Shown here: positions 26,193 to 35,479 of the stretch, piece by piece
Position numbering within the stretch: the stretch's first letter is position 1
How the letters are laid out: the number at the start of each line of letters is the position of its first letter
From: Candidatus Galacturonatibacter soehngenii
GTDB lineage: Bacteria > Bacillota > Clostridia > Lachnospirales > Lachnospiraceae
Assembly: GCF_008830185.1 (NCBI RefSeq)
Contig: NZ_WAGX01000004.1
Coordinates: 62,001-126,000, forward strand
Direction: 5' to 3'
DNA: 64,000 nucleotides
The notes under the pieces: model-generated
Databases searched by the model: none
What the model was told of the DNA's origin: nothing
The model's input: the letters and a program-made list of their open reading frames with translations, nothing else
Program-made: the position numbers and the translations under genes

Positions 26193-27734
26193 ATGAGTAA
26201 AAAACCTACAGTTTTAATGATACTTGATGGATTTGGTTTAAATGAAAGAAAAGATGGAAACGCAGTTGCGATTGCAAATAAACCAGTTATTGATAATCTT
26301 ATGGCAACATATCCATATGTTAAAGGTTACGCAAGTGGTATGGCAGTTGGACTTCCAGACGGGCAGATGGGTAACTCAGAAGTTGGACATTTGAACATGG
26401 GTGCTGGACGTATTATTTATCAAGAGTTAACCAGAATTACAAAAGAAATCAATGATGGTGATTTCTTTAAAAATGAAGCGTTTCTAAAAGCAGTAGAAAA
26501 TGTAAAAGCTAATAATTCAGCACTACATTTATTTGGTTTGTTATCAGATGGTGGTGTTCATAGCCATATTACTCATCTTTACGGCTTATTAGAATTAGCA
26601 AAACAAAATGGATTAGAAAAAGTTTATGTACATTGCTTCTTAGATGGACGTGATACTCCTCCTGTATCTGGAAAAGGTTTTGTAGAAGCACTTTCAGAGA
26701 AGATGAAAGAAATTGGAGTTGGTGAAATTGCATCTGTTATGGGACGTTACTATGCAATGGACCGTGATAACAGATGGGATAGAGTAGAACTAGCTTACAA
26801 TGCGATTGTAAAAGGAGAAGGTGCTTACACAGATTGTGCAATCAAAGGAGTTCAAGCATCCTATGATGAGGGTAAGAACGATGAATTTGTAACACCTACT
26901 GTAGTTACAAAAGATGGAAAGCCAGTTGCAACAATTGCAGATCAAGATTCTGTCATTTTCTTTAACTTTAGACCAGATAGAGCAAGAGAGATTACAAGAG
27001 TATTCTGTGATCCTACATTTGAAGGCTTTGCAAGAGAAAAAAGACTTGATACAACTTTTGTATGTTTTACAGAATATGATATAACAATTCCTAACAAATA
27101 CGTAGCATTTCATAAGGTTGCGATTACAAAAACTTTTGGAGAATTTTTAGCAGAAAATGGCAAAACACAGGCAAGAATTGCTGAGACAGAAAAATATGCC
27201 CATGTAACCTTTTTCTTTAACGGTGGAGTAGAAGAACCATACAAAGGTGAAGATAGAATTTTAGTTAAATCACCAAAAGTAGCAACTTATGATTTACAAC
27301 CAGAGATGAGTGCCTATGAAGTATGTGACAAACTTGTAGAAGCAATCAAATCAGAAAAATATGATGTCATTGTAGTAAACTTTGCAAATCCAGATATGGT
27401 TGGTCATACAGGTATCGAAAATGCTGCGGTTAAAGCAATCGAGGCAGTGGATAGCTGTGTTGGAAAAACATATGAAGCGATCAAAGAAGTAGGCGGACAG
27501 ATGTTTATTTGTGCAGACCATGGAAATGCAGAACAATTAGTAGATTATGAAAACGGTGGAGCCTTTACCGCGCATACAACAAATCCAGTACCATTTATTT
27601 TAGTAAATTATGATGAGGCATATACATTAAGAGAAAATGGTTGTCTGGCAGATATTGCTCCTACATTAATTGAAATGATGGGAATGACTCAACCAGCAGA
27701 AATGACAGGTAAATCATTATTAATTAAGAAATAA
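26193..27734 (+). CDS. gpmI: Phosphoglycerate mutase, 2,3-bisphosphoglycerate-independent
   Basis: Interconverts 3- and 2-phosphoglycerate with two Mn ions in an alkaline-phosphatase-like fold. The 513 residues are standard. Visible signatures are LMILDGFGLNERKDGNA (metal-binding Asp), GQMGNSEVGHLNMGAGR (with the phosphoserine in NSEVG), DGRDTPP, and CADHGNAEQL near the end. AAAGGAGATATAAA precedes the ATG. It completes the lower glycolytic set begun by gap-pgk-tpiA but is separated by about 23 kb of accessory genes. Confidence 0.97.
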   Translation: MSKKPTVLMILDGFGLNERKDGNAVAIANKPVIDNLMATYPYVKGYASGMAVGLPDGQMGNSEVGHLNMGAGRIIYQELTRITKEINDGDFFKNEAFLKAVENVKANNSALHLFGLLSDGGVHSHITHLYGLLELAKQNGLEKVYVHCFLDGRDTPPVSGKGFVEALSEKMKEIGVGEIASVMGRYYAMDRDNRWDRVELAYNAIVKGEGAYTDCAIKGVQASYDEGKNDEFVTPTVVTKDGKPVATIADQDSVIFFNFRPDRAREITRVFCDPTFEGFAREKRLDTTFVCFTEYDITIPNKYVAFHKVAITKTFGEFLAENGKTQARIAETEKYAHVTFFFNGGVEEPYKGEDRILVKSPKVATYDLQPEMSAYEVCDKLVEAIKSEKYDVIVVNFANPDMVGHTGIENAAVKAIEAVDSCVGKTYEAIKEVGGQMFICADHGNAEQLVDYENGGAFTAHTTNPVPFILVNYDEAYTLRENGCLADIAPTLIEMMGMTQPAEMTGKSLLIKK

Positions 27735-27743
27735 TTAAAAATA

Positions 27744-27781
27744 AAAAGGCAATGGACGTAACGTATCCATTGCCTTTTAAA
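27744..27781 (+). terminator. Terminator between gpmI and the convergent AraC gene
   Basis: A perfect 13-bp stem AAAAGGCAATGGA with its complement; the flanking A and T runs make it usable on both strands. Confidence 0.85.
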
Positions 27782-27819
27782 ATGCTAAAAAAATGAATTT
27801 CTTAGTTATCTTAAACTTA

Positions 27820-28695
27820 TCACTGTACCCAATCCTTACGATATCTAGATGCAGTAATATTTTCAGATTTTTTAAATACCTTGTTAAAATAACTAGTATC
27901 AGGAATACCACATTCGCAGGCGATTGCCTCGATACTTTTATCAGTAAAGCGAAGTAATTTCTTGGCCAAATTGATTCGTTGTAAAAGAATGTAATTGCCA
28001 ATAGTTACGCCATATTGAGCTTTGAATTCTCTTGCTAAATGAAATTTGCTGATATAAAATTGTTCAGCCAACTGATCCAAAGATATTTTGCTTTGATAGT
28101 TCTCATCAATAAACGAGCGGATGGAAGAAAGCTTTAATGAGATATTATGGTTGCTATATTCTGACATCTTCTTTGATTCCGTAAAACATAAGGTTAAAAT
28201 GTCGGTTATTAATTTAGAGATAATGAGTTCTGTTAAGGTATTGTTTTCATTATGGGCTTCCATTATTTTATGAATGATGGATACAAACTGAGTGGGTGTA
28301 TCGGTTTGGAAAACAAAATTCGGGACTTGTTCCACAAATAAATTATAATAACTTCTTGCGTGAACTCCATTAAAATGAACCCACATAAGTTCCCATGGAT
28401 CGTCTTCACTGCTTTGATGCGAGTAGGGTTGTTTACAATCAATTAATACACAATCCGACGTATTTAATGCATATGTTTTATCTTTCACAGTCAAAATCCC
28501 TTTGCCAGACAATACAATAATAAAAAGAAAGGAGTTTAAATTTGCTCGCTGACATTTATGGCTTTTTAAGCTTTTTAATGTACCCGCTTCCTGCATATAA
28601 AAGAGAGAGGATTTTGCAAAGGCACTAGGTGTATGAAGCACACGTTCCGACTTTGTGATATCTGATTGAGGAAAGGATTCATAAAAAGTATTCAT
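27820..28695 (-). CDS. AraC-family transcriptional regulator (orphan)
   Basis: A 291-residue protein with an N-terminal cupin-type sensor (FLFIIVLSGKGILTVKD, DDPWELMWVHFNG) and the AraC DNA-binding domain (KISLDQLAEQFYISKFHLAR, then KSIEAIACECGIPDTSYFNK). TGGAGGAACTTA precedes the ATG. It faces away from secG, convergent with gpmI, with no sugar genes nearby, so its target is unknown and may be distant. It is about 30 percent similar in layout to the regulator at 13112, judged by eye. Confidence 0.85.
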   Translation of the reverse strand: MNTFYESFPQSDITKSERVLHTPSAFAKSSLFYMQEAGTLKSLKSHKCQRANLNSFLFIIVLSGKGILTVKDKTYALNTSDCVLIDCKQPYSHQSSEDDPWELMWVHFNGVHARSYYNLFVEQVPNFVFQTDTPTQFVSIIHKIMEAHNENNTLTELIISKLITDILTLCFTESKKMSEYSNHNISLKLSSIRSFIDENYQSKISLDQLAEQFYISKFHLAREFKAQYGVTIGNYILLQRINLAKKLLRFTDKSIEAIACECGIPDTSYFNKVFKKSENITASRYRKDWVQ

Positions 28696-28784
28696 TAAGT
28701 TCCTCCATAGTAGTATAATAAATATAATAATTATACTACAGTTATCAATGAAAGAAAATAAAAATTCTTACTAGCAAAATAAGG

Positions 28785-28813
28785 TTGAAAAATAGATAGT
28801 GCTGTGTTAAAAT
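28785..28813 (+). promoter_or_regulatory. Promoter of secG
   Basis: TTGAAA (28785) and TAAAAT (28808) are 17 bases apart, about 30 bases before the secG start. Confidence 0.6.
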
Positions 28814-28841
28814 GTTTACGTTGACTATAGGAGGTGTAACT

Positions 28842-29081
28842 ATGGAAATTTTAAGAATCATTTTAACAATAATTTTTGTTATAGATTGTATCGCATTAAC
28901 TATTATTGTATTATTGCAAGAAGGAAAATCAGCAGGACTTGGAGCTATTGGTGGTGGAGCAACAGAGACATTCTGGAGCAAAAACAAAGGACGTTCAATG
29001 GAAGGTGCTTTAGAAAAATCCACGAAATTTTTAGCGATTTTATTTATGATTTTAGCAGCAGTATTAAACATTAATTTTTAG
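28842..29081 (+). CDS. secG: Preprotein translocase subunit SecG
   Basis: A 79-residue membrane protein with two hydrophobic helices (ILRIILTIIFVIDCIALTII and FLAILFMILAAVLNI) joined by the loop LLQEGKSAGLGAIGGG that is diagnostic of SecG. It stimulates the SecYEG export channel. The ATG at 28842 is chosen over 28812 because AGGAGGTGTAAC lies directly before it. The order secG-rnr-smpB is conserved in Firmicutes. Confidence 0.95.
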   Translation: MEILRIILTIIFVIDCIALTIIVLLQEGKSAGLGAIGGGATETFWSKNKGRSMEGALEKSTKFLAILFMILAAVLNINF

Positions 29082-29108
29082 TTGTTATAAGTAAATATCA
29101 GGCAGATA

Positions 29109-29135
29109 AACACTCTTGTATAAGGGTGTTTTTTT
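29109..29135 (+). terminator. Terminator after secG
   Basis: AACACTCTT pairs with AAGGGTGTT (9 bp, one G-U), followed by TTTTT. Confidence 0.8.
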
Positions 29136-29155
29136 CATATAATAGGAAAGTTCTT
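29135..29155 (+). repeat. Copy of the TATATAATAGG intergenic repeat
   Basis: CATATAATAGGAAAGTTCTTC directly follows the secG terminator T run. It matches the arms of the copies at 47706 and 63427; the opposite arm is not evident here. Confidence 0.5.
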
Positions 29156-29294
29156 CAGAGAGAGAAAGCAAATATACTTATTTGGAATATTATGCTATAA
29201 TAAAATGATATAAAATGCAGTAATAAGGTTAAGAATATTCAATATTACATATGATAAGAAAAAGAATTGTCATTACGATAAGGAGTTTGAGAAT

Positions 29295-31445
29295 ATGGAG
29301 AAAGAATTACTAGAAGAACGTAAAAAAGTAATATATGAACTGATTTGTGATGAATTATATATACCAATGAAAATGAAAGAGATTGCAAGCTTATTGCAAG
29401 TTCCAAAAGAAGACAGAGAAGATTTAAAGATTGTTCTTGATGAACTTTTAGCAGATGGAAAGATTGAAGTATCAAAGAAGGGAAAGTTTTCAAAGGCAAG
29501 TGGAAAGTTTTTGACTGGGATATATACAGGACATCAAAAAGGATTTGGTTTTGTAACCGTTGAAGGAATGGAAGAGGATATTTTTATATCGGAGAGTTCC
29601 GCAAATGGAGCAGTCCACAAGGATACGGTTCAAGTGGTTTTAACAGAAGAAAAAGGTGGTAAGCGAAAAGAGGGAGCCGTTGTGAAAGTGTTGTCACACG
29701 GAATGAAGGAACTAGTTGGCACCTTTCAAAAAAGTAAGAGTTTTGGTTTTGTTGTGACGGATAATACAAGGTTTGCAAAAGATATTTTTGTACCGTTAGA
29801 ACGCTCCAAAGGAGCAGTAACAGGACACAAAGTAGTGGTTGAAATAACAGATTTTGGTTCCAATTCCAAAAAACCAGAAGGAAAAGTAAAAGAGATAATA
29901 GGACACATTAATGATCCAGGAACCGATATCATGTCCATTGTAAAGGGGTATGAATTACCAGTTGATTTTCCTGAAAGAGTAATGAATCAAGTAGAAAATG
30001 TCTCGAGTGAAGTAACAGGAGCAGATATGGCAGGTCGTATGGATATTAGAAGCTGGCAGACCGTTACGATTGACGGCGAAGACGCAAAGGATTTAGATGA
30101 TGCCATTACACTAACAAAAGAAGGCGATTTATATAAACTAGGTGTTCACATTGCAGACGTAACTAACTATGTACAAGAAAGAAGTGCTCTAGATGTGGAA
30201 GCATTAAAGAGAGGAACTAGTGTATATTTGGTAGACAGAGTCATTCCAATGCTTCCTCATAAGTTGTCAAATGGAATTTGCTCCTTAAACGCTGGAGTAG
30301 ACCGACTTGCTCTAAGCTGTATTATGACAATTGATGGAAACGGTAACATGATTGACCATAAGATTGCAGAAACAGTTATTAATGTAGATCGCAGAATGAC
30401 ATATACAAGTGTAAAAAAGATTTTAGAAGATAAAGACGAAGCTGAAATGGAAGAATACAAAGAGTTAGTTCCAATGTTTTTAAGAATGGAAGAATTGGCA
30501 GGAATATTACGAGAAAAGAGAAGAAAAAGGGGCTCTATAGATTTTGATTTTCCAGAATCTAAAATTATACTTGATGCAAAAGGAAAACCACTTGATATTA
30601 AACCATATGAAAGAAATGTTGCTACGAAAATAATAGAAGATTTTATGCTTGCAGCAAATGAAACGGTGGCACAGGATTATTTCTGGCAAGAGTTACCGTT
30701 TGTTTATCGTGTACATGATAATCCAGACCCAGAAAAGATTCAAAAACTTGCGCTTTTTATTAATAATTTTGGTTATGGTATCAAAGCAACAAAGGATGAA
30801 ATTCATCCAAAGGAATTACAAAAGTTATTACAAAAAATTGAGGATACACCAGAAGAGGCACTCATTAGCAGATTGACTTTAAGATCCATGAAGCAGGCAA
30901 AATATGCAACGATAAGTACGGGACACTTTGGATTAGCTGCTAAATATTATTGTCATTTTACATCTCCAATCAGACGTTATCCAGATTTACAAATTCATCG
31001 CATTATTAAAGATAATTTGCGTGGAAGAATGAATGAAAAACGTATGGAACATTATCATAAAATATTACCTGAGGTTGCAGTGCAGTCAAGTGCAATGGAA
31101 AGACGTGCAGATGAGGCAGAGCGTGAAACAGAAAAATTAAAGAAAGTGGAATATATGCAAGAGAGAATTGGCGAAGTCTTTGATGGAGTTATTTCTAGTA
31201 TAACCACTTGGGGAATTTATGTGGAGCTTGCGAATACAGTGGAAGGCTTGGTTCATGTAACATCTCTTGAAGATGATTATTATTACTATGATGAAAGTGT
31301 TTATGAAATGGTAGGAGATAAGACTGGTAATCGATATAAACTTGGCCAAAAGGTAAAAGTAAAGGTATTTGCAACAGATAAAATTTTAAGAACCATTGAT
31401 TTTAAAATTGTTTTAGATGAGGAAGAAGTAGACTTGGAGGAGTAA
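29295..31445 (+). CDS. rnr: Ribonuclease R
   Basis: A 716-residue 3'-5' exoribonuclease of the RNB family that degrades structured RNA and, with tmRNA-SmpB, the mRNA of stalled ribosomes. N-terminal helix-turn-helix and two cold-shock domains ([16 protein letters not shown] and [17 protein letters not shown]), the catalytic RNB core [12 protein letters not shown] with the metal-binding Asp cluster, [18 protein letters not shown], and a C-terminal S1 domain ([17 protein letters not shown]) are all visible. AAGGAGTTTGAG precedes the ATG. smpB starts 4 bases after the stop. Confidence 0.97.
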   Translation: MEKELLEERKKVIYELICDELYIPMKMKEIASLLQVPKEDREDLKIVLDELLADGKIEVSKKGKFSKASGKFLTGIYTGHQKGFGFVTVEGMEEDIFISESSANGAVHKDTVQVVLTEEKGGKRKEGAVVKVLSHGMKELVGTFQKSKSFGFVVTDNTRFAKDIFVPLERSKGAVTGHKVVVEITDFGSNSKKPEGKVKEIIGHINDPGTDIMSIVKGYELPVDFPERVMNQVENVSSEVTGADMAGRMDIRSWQTVTIDGEDAKDLDDAITLTKEGDLYKLGVHIADVTNYVQERSALDVEALKRGTSVYLVDRVIPMLPHKLSNGICSLNAGVDRLALSCIMTIDGNGNMIDHKIAETVINVDRRMTYTSVKKILEDKDEAEMEEYKELVPMFLRMEELAGILREKRRKRGSIDFDFPESKIILDAKGKPLDIKPYERNVATKIIEDFMLAANETVAQDYFWQELPFVYRVHDNPDPEKIQKLALFINNFGYGIKATKDEIHPKELQKLLQKIEDTPEEALISRLTLRSMKQAKYATISTGHFGLAAKYYCHFTSPIRRYPDLQIHRIIKDNLRGRMNEKRMEHYHKILPEVAVQSSAMERRADEAERETEKLKKVEYMQERIGEVFDGVISSITTWGIYVELANTVEGLVHVTSLEDDYYYYDESVYEMVGDKTGNRYKLGQKVKVKVFATDKILRTIDFKIVLDEEEVDLEE

Positions 31446-31449
31446 TAAC

Positions 31450-31917
31450 ATGCCAAAAGATAGTTTTAAATTAATTGCAAATAATAAAAAAGCTAGATTT
31501 GATTATTTTATAGAAGATACATTTGAGGCAGGTATTTCATTGCATGGAACCGAGGTAAAATCTCTTAGAATGGGAAAGTGCAGTGTAAAAGAAGCATTTA
31601 TTCGAATTGAAAAGGGAGAGGTTTATTTGTATAACATGCATATTAGCCCATACGAAAAAGGGAATATCTTTAATAAAGATCCTCTTCGTATTAAGAAGCT
31701 TTTATTGCACAAATATGAGATTAATAAGATAGCAGGTCAGTTAGCTGCCAAAGGGTATACGGTAGTTCCTCTTCAAGTATATTTAAAAGGAAGTCTTGTT
31801 AAGGTGGAAATTGGCCTTGCACGAGGTAAAAAGTTATATGATAAGAGACAAGACATTGCAAAAAAAGATCAAAGGCGAGAAGCAGAAAAAGATTTTAAGG
31901 TGAAGAATTTATATTAA
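31450..31917 (+). CDS. smpB: SsrA-binding protein SmpB
   Basis: A 155-residue RNA-binding protein that delivers tmRNA to stalled ribosomes. Family segments are [43 protein letters not shown] and the basic C-terminal tail [20 protein letters not shown]. The GGAGGAGTAAT site lies within the end of rnr, so the two are cotranscribed. Its RNA partner ssrA is at 36661-37005 in the same window. Confidence 0.97.
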   Translation: MPKDSFKLIANNKKARFDYFIEDTFEAGISLHGTEVKSLRMGKCSVKEAFIRIEKGEVYLYNMHISPYEKGNIFNKDPLRIKKLLLHKYEINKIAGQLAAKGYTVVPLQVYLKGSLVKVEIGLARGKKLYDKRQDIAKKDQRREAEKDFKVKNLY

Positions 31918-31927
31918 GGAGAAAAAC

Positions 31928-32161
31928 ATGGTACCAGTAACAAAAGAAGAACTATCCAAAATGGTAACACAGACGACGAGAGAAGTATATGAGGAGCTAA
32001 CCCCTCAACTTATTATGATTTTGGAGCAAACCAAAAAGAATGAACAACTATCAGCAGAACAAAAGCAAGATGAAATTATGCTTGATATGATGGGATTTGT
32101 AAAATCTTGCACCAATGAAATTATGATAGAAGTATTGGCAGAAATACTAGGAATTGATTAA
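31928..32161 (+). CDS. Small protein of unknown function
   Basis: A 77-residue acidic, helical protein (ELTPQLIMILEQTKKNEQLS, CTNEIMIEVLAEILGID) with no recognisable domain. AAGGAGAAAA precedes the ATG 10 bases after smpB, so it is the last gene of the rnr-smpB operon. It has no signal peptide or membrane helix. Confidence 0.6.
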   Translation: MVPVTKEELSKMVTQTTREVYEELTPQLIMILEQTKKNEQLSAEQKQDEIMLDMMGFVKSCTNEIMIEVLAEILGID

Positions 32162-32201
32162 TGAGTAAATGATTAATGAGTAAATGAATAACAAAGAATG
32201 A

Positions 32202-32226
32202 AAGGGCGAGTGTATCGCTCTTTTCT
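32202..32226 (+). terminator. Terminator of the rnr-smpB operon
   Basis: AAGGGCGA pairs with TCGCTCTT (8 bp, one G-U, 5-base loop), followed by TT. A tandem 15-base duplication (TTAATGAGTAAATGA twice) lies just before it at 32157. Confidence 0.65.
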
Positions 32227-32249
32227 ATATTTGAAAGGACGGAAAAGGA

Positions 32250-33116
32250 ATGTTACTTTATAAATTACAAAAGAAGGAAGGCTTATCAAACAGTGAGCAA
32301 ATATTAGCGGATTTTATTTTAGAGAATACGCTAAGAGTCTGTAATATGAGTAGCAGAGAGATATCAGCAGAAGCATATGTATCATCAGCTACCGTTGTTC
32401 GCTTTGCAAAGAAAATGGGTTTTGAAAGTTTTGAACAATTCAAAAGACAGCTCTATGCAGAATGGGTTAGTAATGGTAATAAGTATACATCAATTGATGC
32501 AGATTTTCCTTTCGATGCGGATACTCCATATGAAACTATTTTTGATCGAATTGCAGAACTTGAGAAAAAAGCGATTCAGGAAACACGGGAACTTATTAAG
32601 TACGATAAGTGGGAACTATTAATAAATGACATTGCAAATTGTAAATCAATTGATATTTATGGAGAAGGAGTTTCCTATGAGATTACAGATTGCTTTATTA
32701 GCAATATGAACCGTCTTGGCTATAATATATTTATGGAAAAAGATAGTGCCAGACAAAAATATCGAAGTACAAACCTATTTCCAGATCACTTTAATCTTTT
32801 TTTATCTTATTCAGGTGAATCCGCCTTTAGCTTATCAATTGCAAAAATGTTTCATAAACACAAATTAAAATCATTGTCCATTACAAGTGAGATACCCAAT
32901 CAGTTAATGTATCAAACCACATATCACTTATCAATTGCAAGGATGGAAGGGCGAATCACAACAGGAGGTATCTCAACCATGTGCTCAACCATTTCCTTTA
33001 TTTTTCTTTTGGACTTAATTTATGCCTGTGTGTTTCAAAAAAAGTATGAAAGCAATCGACAGCATATTCATGAAAACATTGCTCTTGCAGAAGAATTTCG
33101 CTTAAGTGGTAAATAA
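32250..33116 (+). CDS. RpiR-family transcriptional regulator
   Basis: A 288-residue regulator. An N-terminal helix-turn-helix (MSSREISAEAYVSSATVVRF) is followed by a SIS sugar-phosphate-binding domain (about 110-245, IYGEGVSYEITDCF, LFLSYSGESAFSLSIA). RpiR proteins sense phosphosugars. It directly precedes a PTS transporter gene, whose promoter region holds a palindrome that could be its operator. GAAAGGACGGAAAAGG precedes the ATG. Repressor or activator action cannot be told. Confidence 0.85.
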   Translation: MLLYKLQKKEGLSNSEQILADFILENTLRVCNMSSREISAEAYVSSATVVRFAKKMGFESFEQFKRQLYAEWVSNGNKYTSIDADFPFDADTPYETIFDRIAELEKKAIQETRELIKYDKWELLINDIANCKSIDIYGEGVSYEITDCFISNMNRLGYNIFMEKDSARQKYRSTNLFPDHFNLFLSYSGESAFSLSIAKMFHKHKLKSLSITSEIPNQLMYQTTYHLSIARMEGRITTGGISTMCSTISFIFLLDLIYACVFQKKYESNRQHIHENIALAEEFRLSGK

Positions 33117-33159
33117 AATGATATTTTTTGTTGCCTTTAATTTTAATCAAGTGTTTATA

Positions 33160-33174
33160 TGAAACAATGTTTCA
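33160..33174 (+). promoter_or_regulatory. Candidate RpiR operator palindrome
   Basis: TGAAACAATGTTTCA is a perfect 6-bp inverted repeat with a 3-base centre. A half-site TGAAAC recurs at about 33201. It lies 60 bases upstream of the PTS promoter, adjacent to the RpiR gene, so binding by that protein is inferred. Confidence 0.5.
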
Positions 33175-33232
33175 AAATGCTGTATTCTTCTTTGGATTCC
33201 ATGAAACGATTAGTCAAAACGCCCATAAAATA

Positions 33233-33261
33233 TTTACTTTTGAATCTATAATTGTTATAGT
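33233..33261 (+). promoter_or_regulatory. Promoter of the PTS-hydrolase operon
   Basis: TTTACT (33233) and TATAGT (33256) are spaced by 17 bases, about 45 bases before the PTS start codon. Confidence 0.6.
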
Positions 33262-33307
33262 TGCCTTGTCTAAAGGAATTGCCTAGGGCAAAAGGAGGAT
33301 TTTAAGT

Positions 33308-34552
33308 ATGGGAAAGAAAGATACCTATAACAAAACCGCAAAAGAAGTATTACAAGCAGTTGGCGGCAAAGATAATGTGATTCAGGTAACACATTGTATG
33401 ACAAGATTACGCTTTAATCTAAAGGATGACAAAATCCCTAATCAAGAAAAGATTAAGCAAATTGATGGAGTTGCAGGCGTTGTTCAATCAGGAGGTCAGT
33501 ATCAGGTTATAATTGGAACCACAGTAGAACCAGTTTATGCAGAACTGATTCAAATCGGTGGATTTGCAGAACAAGAAGCAGTAAAGGATAGTATTGACCA
33601 GAAGAAAGAAAAGTTGAGTCCAAAGTCTATCCTTGGAGCTATGTTTGATTACTTATCTGGTAGCTTGACTCCTTTGATTCCAATCTTACTAGTAGCATCC
33701 TTATGTAGAACGGTTGCAGCAGTATTGGGACCTCAATTAATTGGTGCAATTTCAGAGGAAAGTAGTTTGTATATTTTGTTCACCTTTGTTGGAGATGCAG
33801 GATTTTACTTTTTACCAATATTTATCGGATATTCTGCTGCGAAGAAAAGAAATTGCAGTATTCCAATTGGTATGTTATTAGGAGCAGTCTTAATACATCC
33901 AACACTTATTAATATGGTAACAAATGAGAGTTCTCTACATGTATATGGAATCCCTGCCATGATTAATAATTATGCAAGTACAGTAATACCAATGATTTTA
34001 ATTATATGGGCAATGTCTTATGTGGAAAAATTCTTTAAGAAATATTCACCAGATGTGCTAAAAGTTTTTCTTGTTCCGTTTGGTACCTTAATAGTAATGC
34101 TTCCTCTTTCCTTGTGTGTGTTGGCACCAGCGGGTGCGTTTTTTGGAACATATATTTGCAATGCGATAATTAGTGTGAATAGTGTTGCTGGACCACTTGG
34201 TGTTGCAATAGCCTGCGCCTTTAAATTCAAGAAGCGTGAAAACCGCACACTTACTATAAGCTATATTATTACTTGGTTTATTGGAGGGGTTGGAGAACCG
34301 TTATTATATGGTTTAAATGTTCCATATAAGACGCCATTATATGCAAGTGCAATAGCTGGGTTTATTACAGGATTAGTAGCTGGATTCTTAAATTTAACAG
34401 CATATATATTAAGTACAAGTAATGGTATTTATTTAATACCTGCTTTTGTAGGAGGGTCAACCTCTAATTATATAGCATTGGGAGTTACGCTTTTAGTCGG
34501 TTTGGCAAGTGGTTTTATTGTGATGTACTTTATGAAATTAGAGGAAAAATAA
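33308..34552 (+). CDS. PTS transporter, fused EIIB-EIIC, shortened EIIC
   Basis: A 414-residue glucose/beta-glucoside-superfamily PTS protein. The EIIB domain (1-85) has the phosphorylated Cys30 in THCMTRLRF. The EIIC domain follows with about eight helices and GGVGEPLLYGLN, the GITEPAIYG-like motif. Compared with remembered homologues (about 450-470 residues), roughly 45-55 residues are missing between SVAGPLG and AFKFKKRENRTL, the segment that usually contains the conserved GLHWxLVPI helix. No EIIA domain is attached. AAAAGGAGGATTT precedes the ATG. Substrate unknown; transport ability is doubtful. Confidence 0.8.
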   Translation: MGKKDTYNKTAKEVLQAVGGKDNVIQVTHCMTRLRFNLKDDKIPNQEKIKQIDGVAGVVQSGGQYQVIIGTTVEPVYAELIQIGGFAEQEAVKDSIDQKKEKLSPKSILGAMFDYLSGSLTPLIPILLVASLCRTVAAVLGPQLIGAISEESSLYILFTFVGDAGFYFLPIFIGYSAAKKRNCSIPIGMLLGAVLIHPTLINMVTNESSLHVYGIPAMINNYASTVIPMILIIWAMSYVEKFFKKYSPDVLKVFLVPFGTLIVMLPLSLCVLAPAGAFFGTYICNAIISVNSVAGPLGVAIACAFKFKKRENRTLTISYIITWFIGGVGEPLLYGLNVPYKTPLYASAIAGFITGLVAGFLNLTAYILSTSNGIYLIPAFVGGSTSNYIALGVTLLVGLASGFIVMYFMKLEEK

Positions 34553-34562
34553 AGGAGTAAGA

Positions 34563-35375
34563 ATGACATACTATCAGTTAGAAAAATTAAGTGAAAGATT
34601 ATATCGAATTATAGAAATAGGAGATGTTTGCTGTTATCTGGTAGTCGGAGAGAATAAGGCATGTCTTTTAGATACCGGTTGTGGTTATGGAAACCTAAAA
34701 GAATATGTTGAAACCATAACGGATAAACCTGTGTTTGTGATACTAACGCACGGACACCATGATCATATGGGAGCGGCAGCATTGTTTGACGAAGTATATA
34801 TGAATCATGATGATATGCCTGTTTTTAAAGAGTTTGGTGTTATGCAAAGGCGGCTACAAGATGCCAGAGAACATGAAAAAACAAAACATTTTACCTCAAA
34901 AGATCTGATTCCAACAAGAGAAAGTGAAATCAAAGATATTAGAGATGGCGAAGAATTTGATTTGGGTGGAATTACTATCAAAATGATTCAAGTAAAAGGG
35001 CATACACCTGGAATTATGTGCCCTTTACTAGTAGAAGATAGAAGTATTATTTTTGGTGATGCATGTGGTGTTAGTGTTCTTTTATTTGATAAATACAGCT
35101 CCAATGTATCGGAATATAAAAACAGCTTACTAAAGTTAAAACAATATGAAGAGAAGTACGATCGTATCTATCGAAATCATGGAACGTTTTGGTCACCAAA
35201 AGAACTGCTTGATAATGTAATAGAATGCTGTGATCTTGTTTTAGAAGGAAAGGATGATCATCAGCCAACCATGATTCATGGCTTTGAGTTATTTGCAGCT
35301 AAGTCCATTAATGAATTTGGCCGCATTGACAAAAAGCAAGGAAATATCATGTATGCTATGGAAAAAGCAAGATAA
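34563..35375 (+). CDS. Metallo-beta-lactamase-fold hydrolase
   Basis: A 270-residue cytosolic MBL-fold enzyme. The zinc motif HGHHDH spans residues 63-68, followed by VKGHTPGIMCPLL and FGDACGV, the later His and Asp ligands of glyoxalase II-like hydrolases. AAAGGAGTAAG precedes the ATG 10 bases after the PTS gene, so they form an operon. In this position a glycosidase would be usual; an MBL hydrolase could act on a phosphorylated ester or lactone imported by the PTS, by analogy with UlaG, but this is inference. Confidence 0.85.
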   Translation: MTYYQLEKLSERLYRIIEIGDVCCYLVVGENKACLLDTGCGYGNLKEYVETITDKPVFVILTHGHHDHMGAAALFDEVYMNHDDMPVFKEFGVMQRRLQDAREHEKTKHFTSKDLIPTRESEIKDIRDGEEFDLGGITIKMIQVKGHTPGIMCPLLVEDRSIIFGDACGVSVLLFDKYSSNVSEYKNSLLKLKQYEEKYDRIYRNHGTFWSPKELLDNVIECCDLVLEGKDDHQPTMIHGFELFAAKSINEFGRIDKKQGNIMYAMEKAR

Positions 35376-35479
35376 GCAAACGCTCTTAATAGAATCAAAT
35401 ATGAGAAATTTACTATAAGCTTAGTGACAATATTATTACTTTAATCATATAATAGAAAAAAACAAATTGGAAATCTAAT

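Noticed and set aside
32157-32187. Tandem 15-base duplication after the last gene of the smpB operon
   Set aside because: Only two copies, no known element; likely replication slippage.
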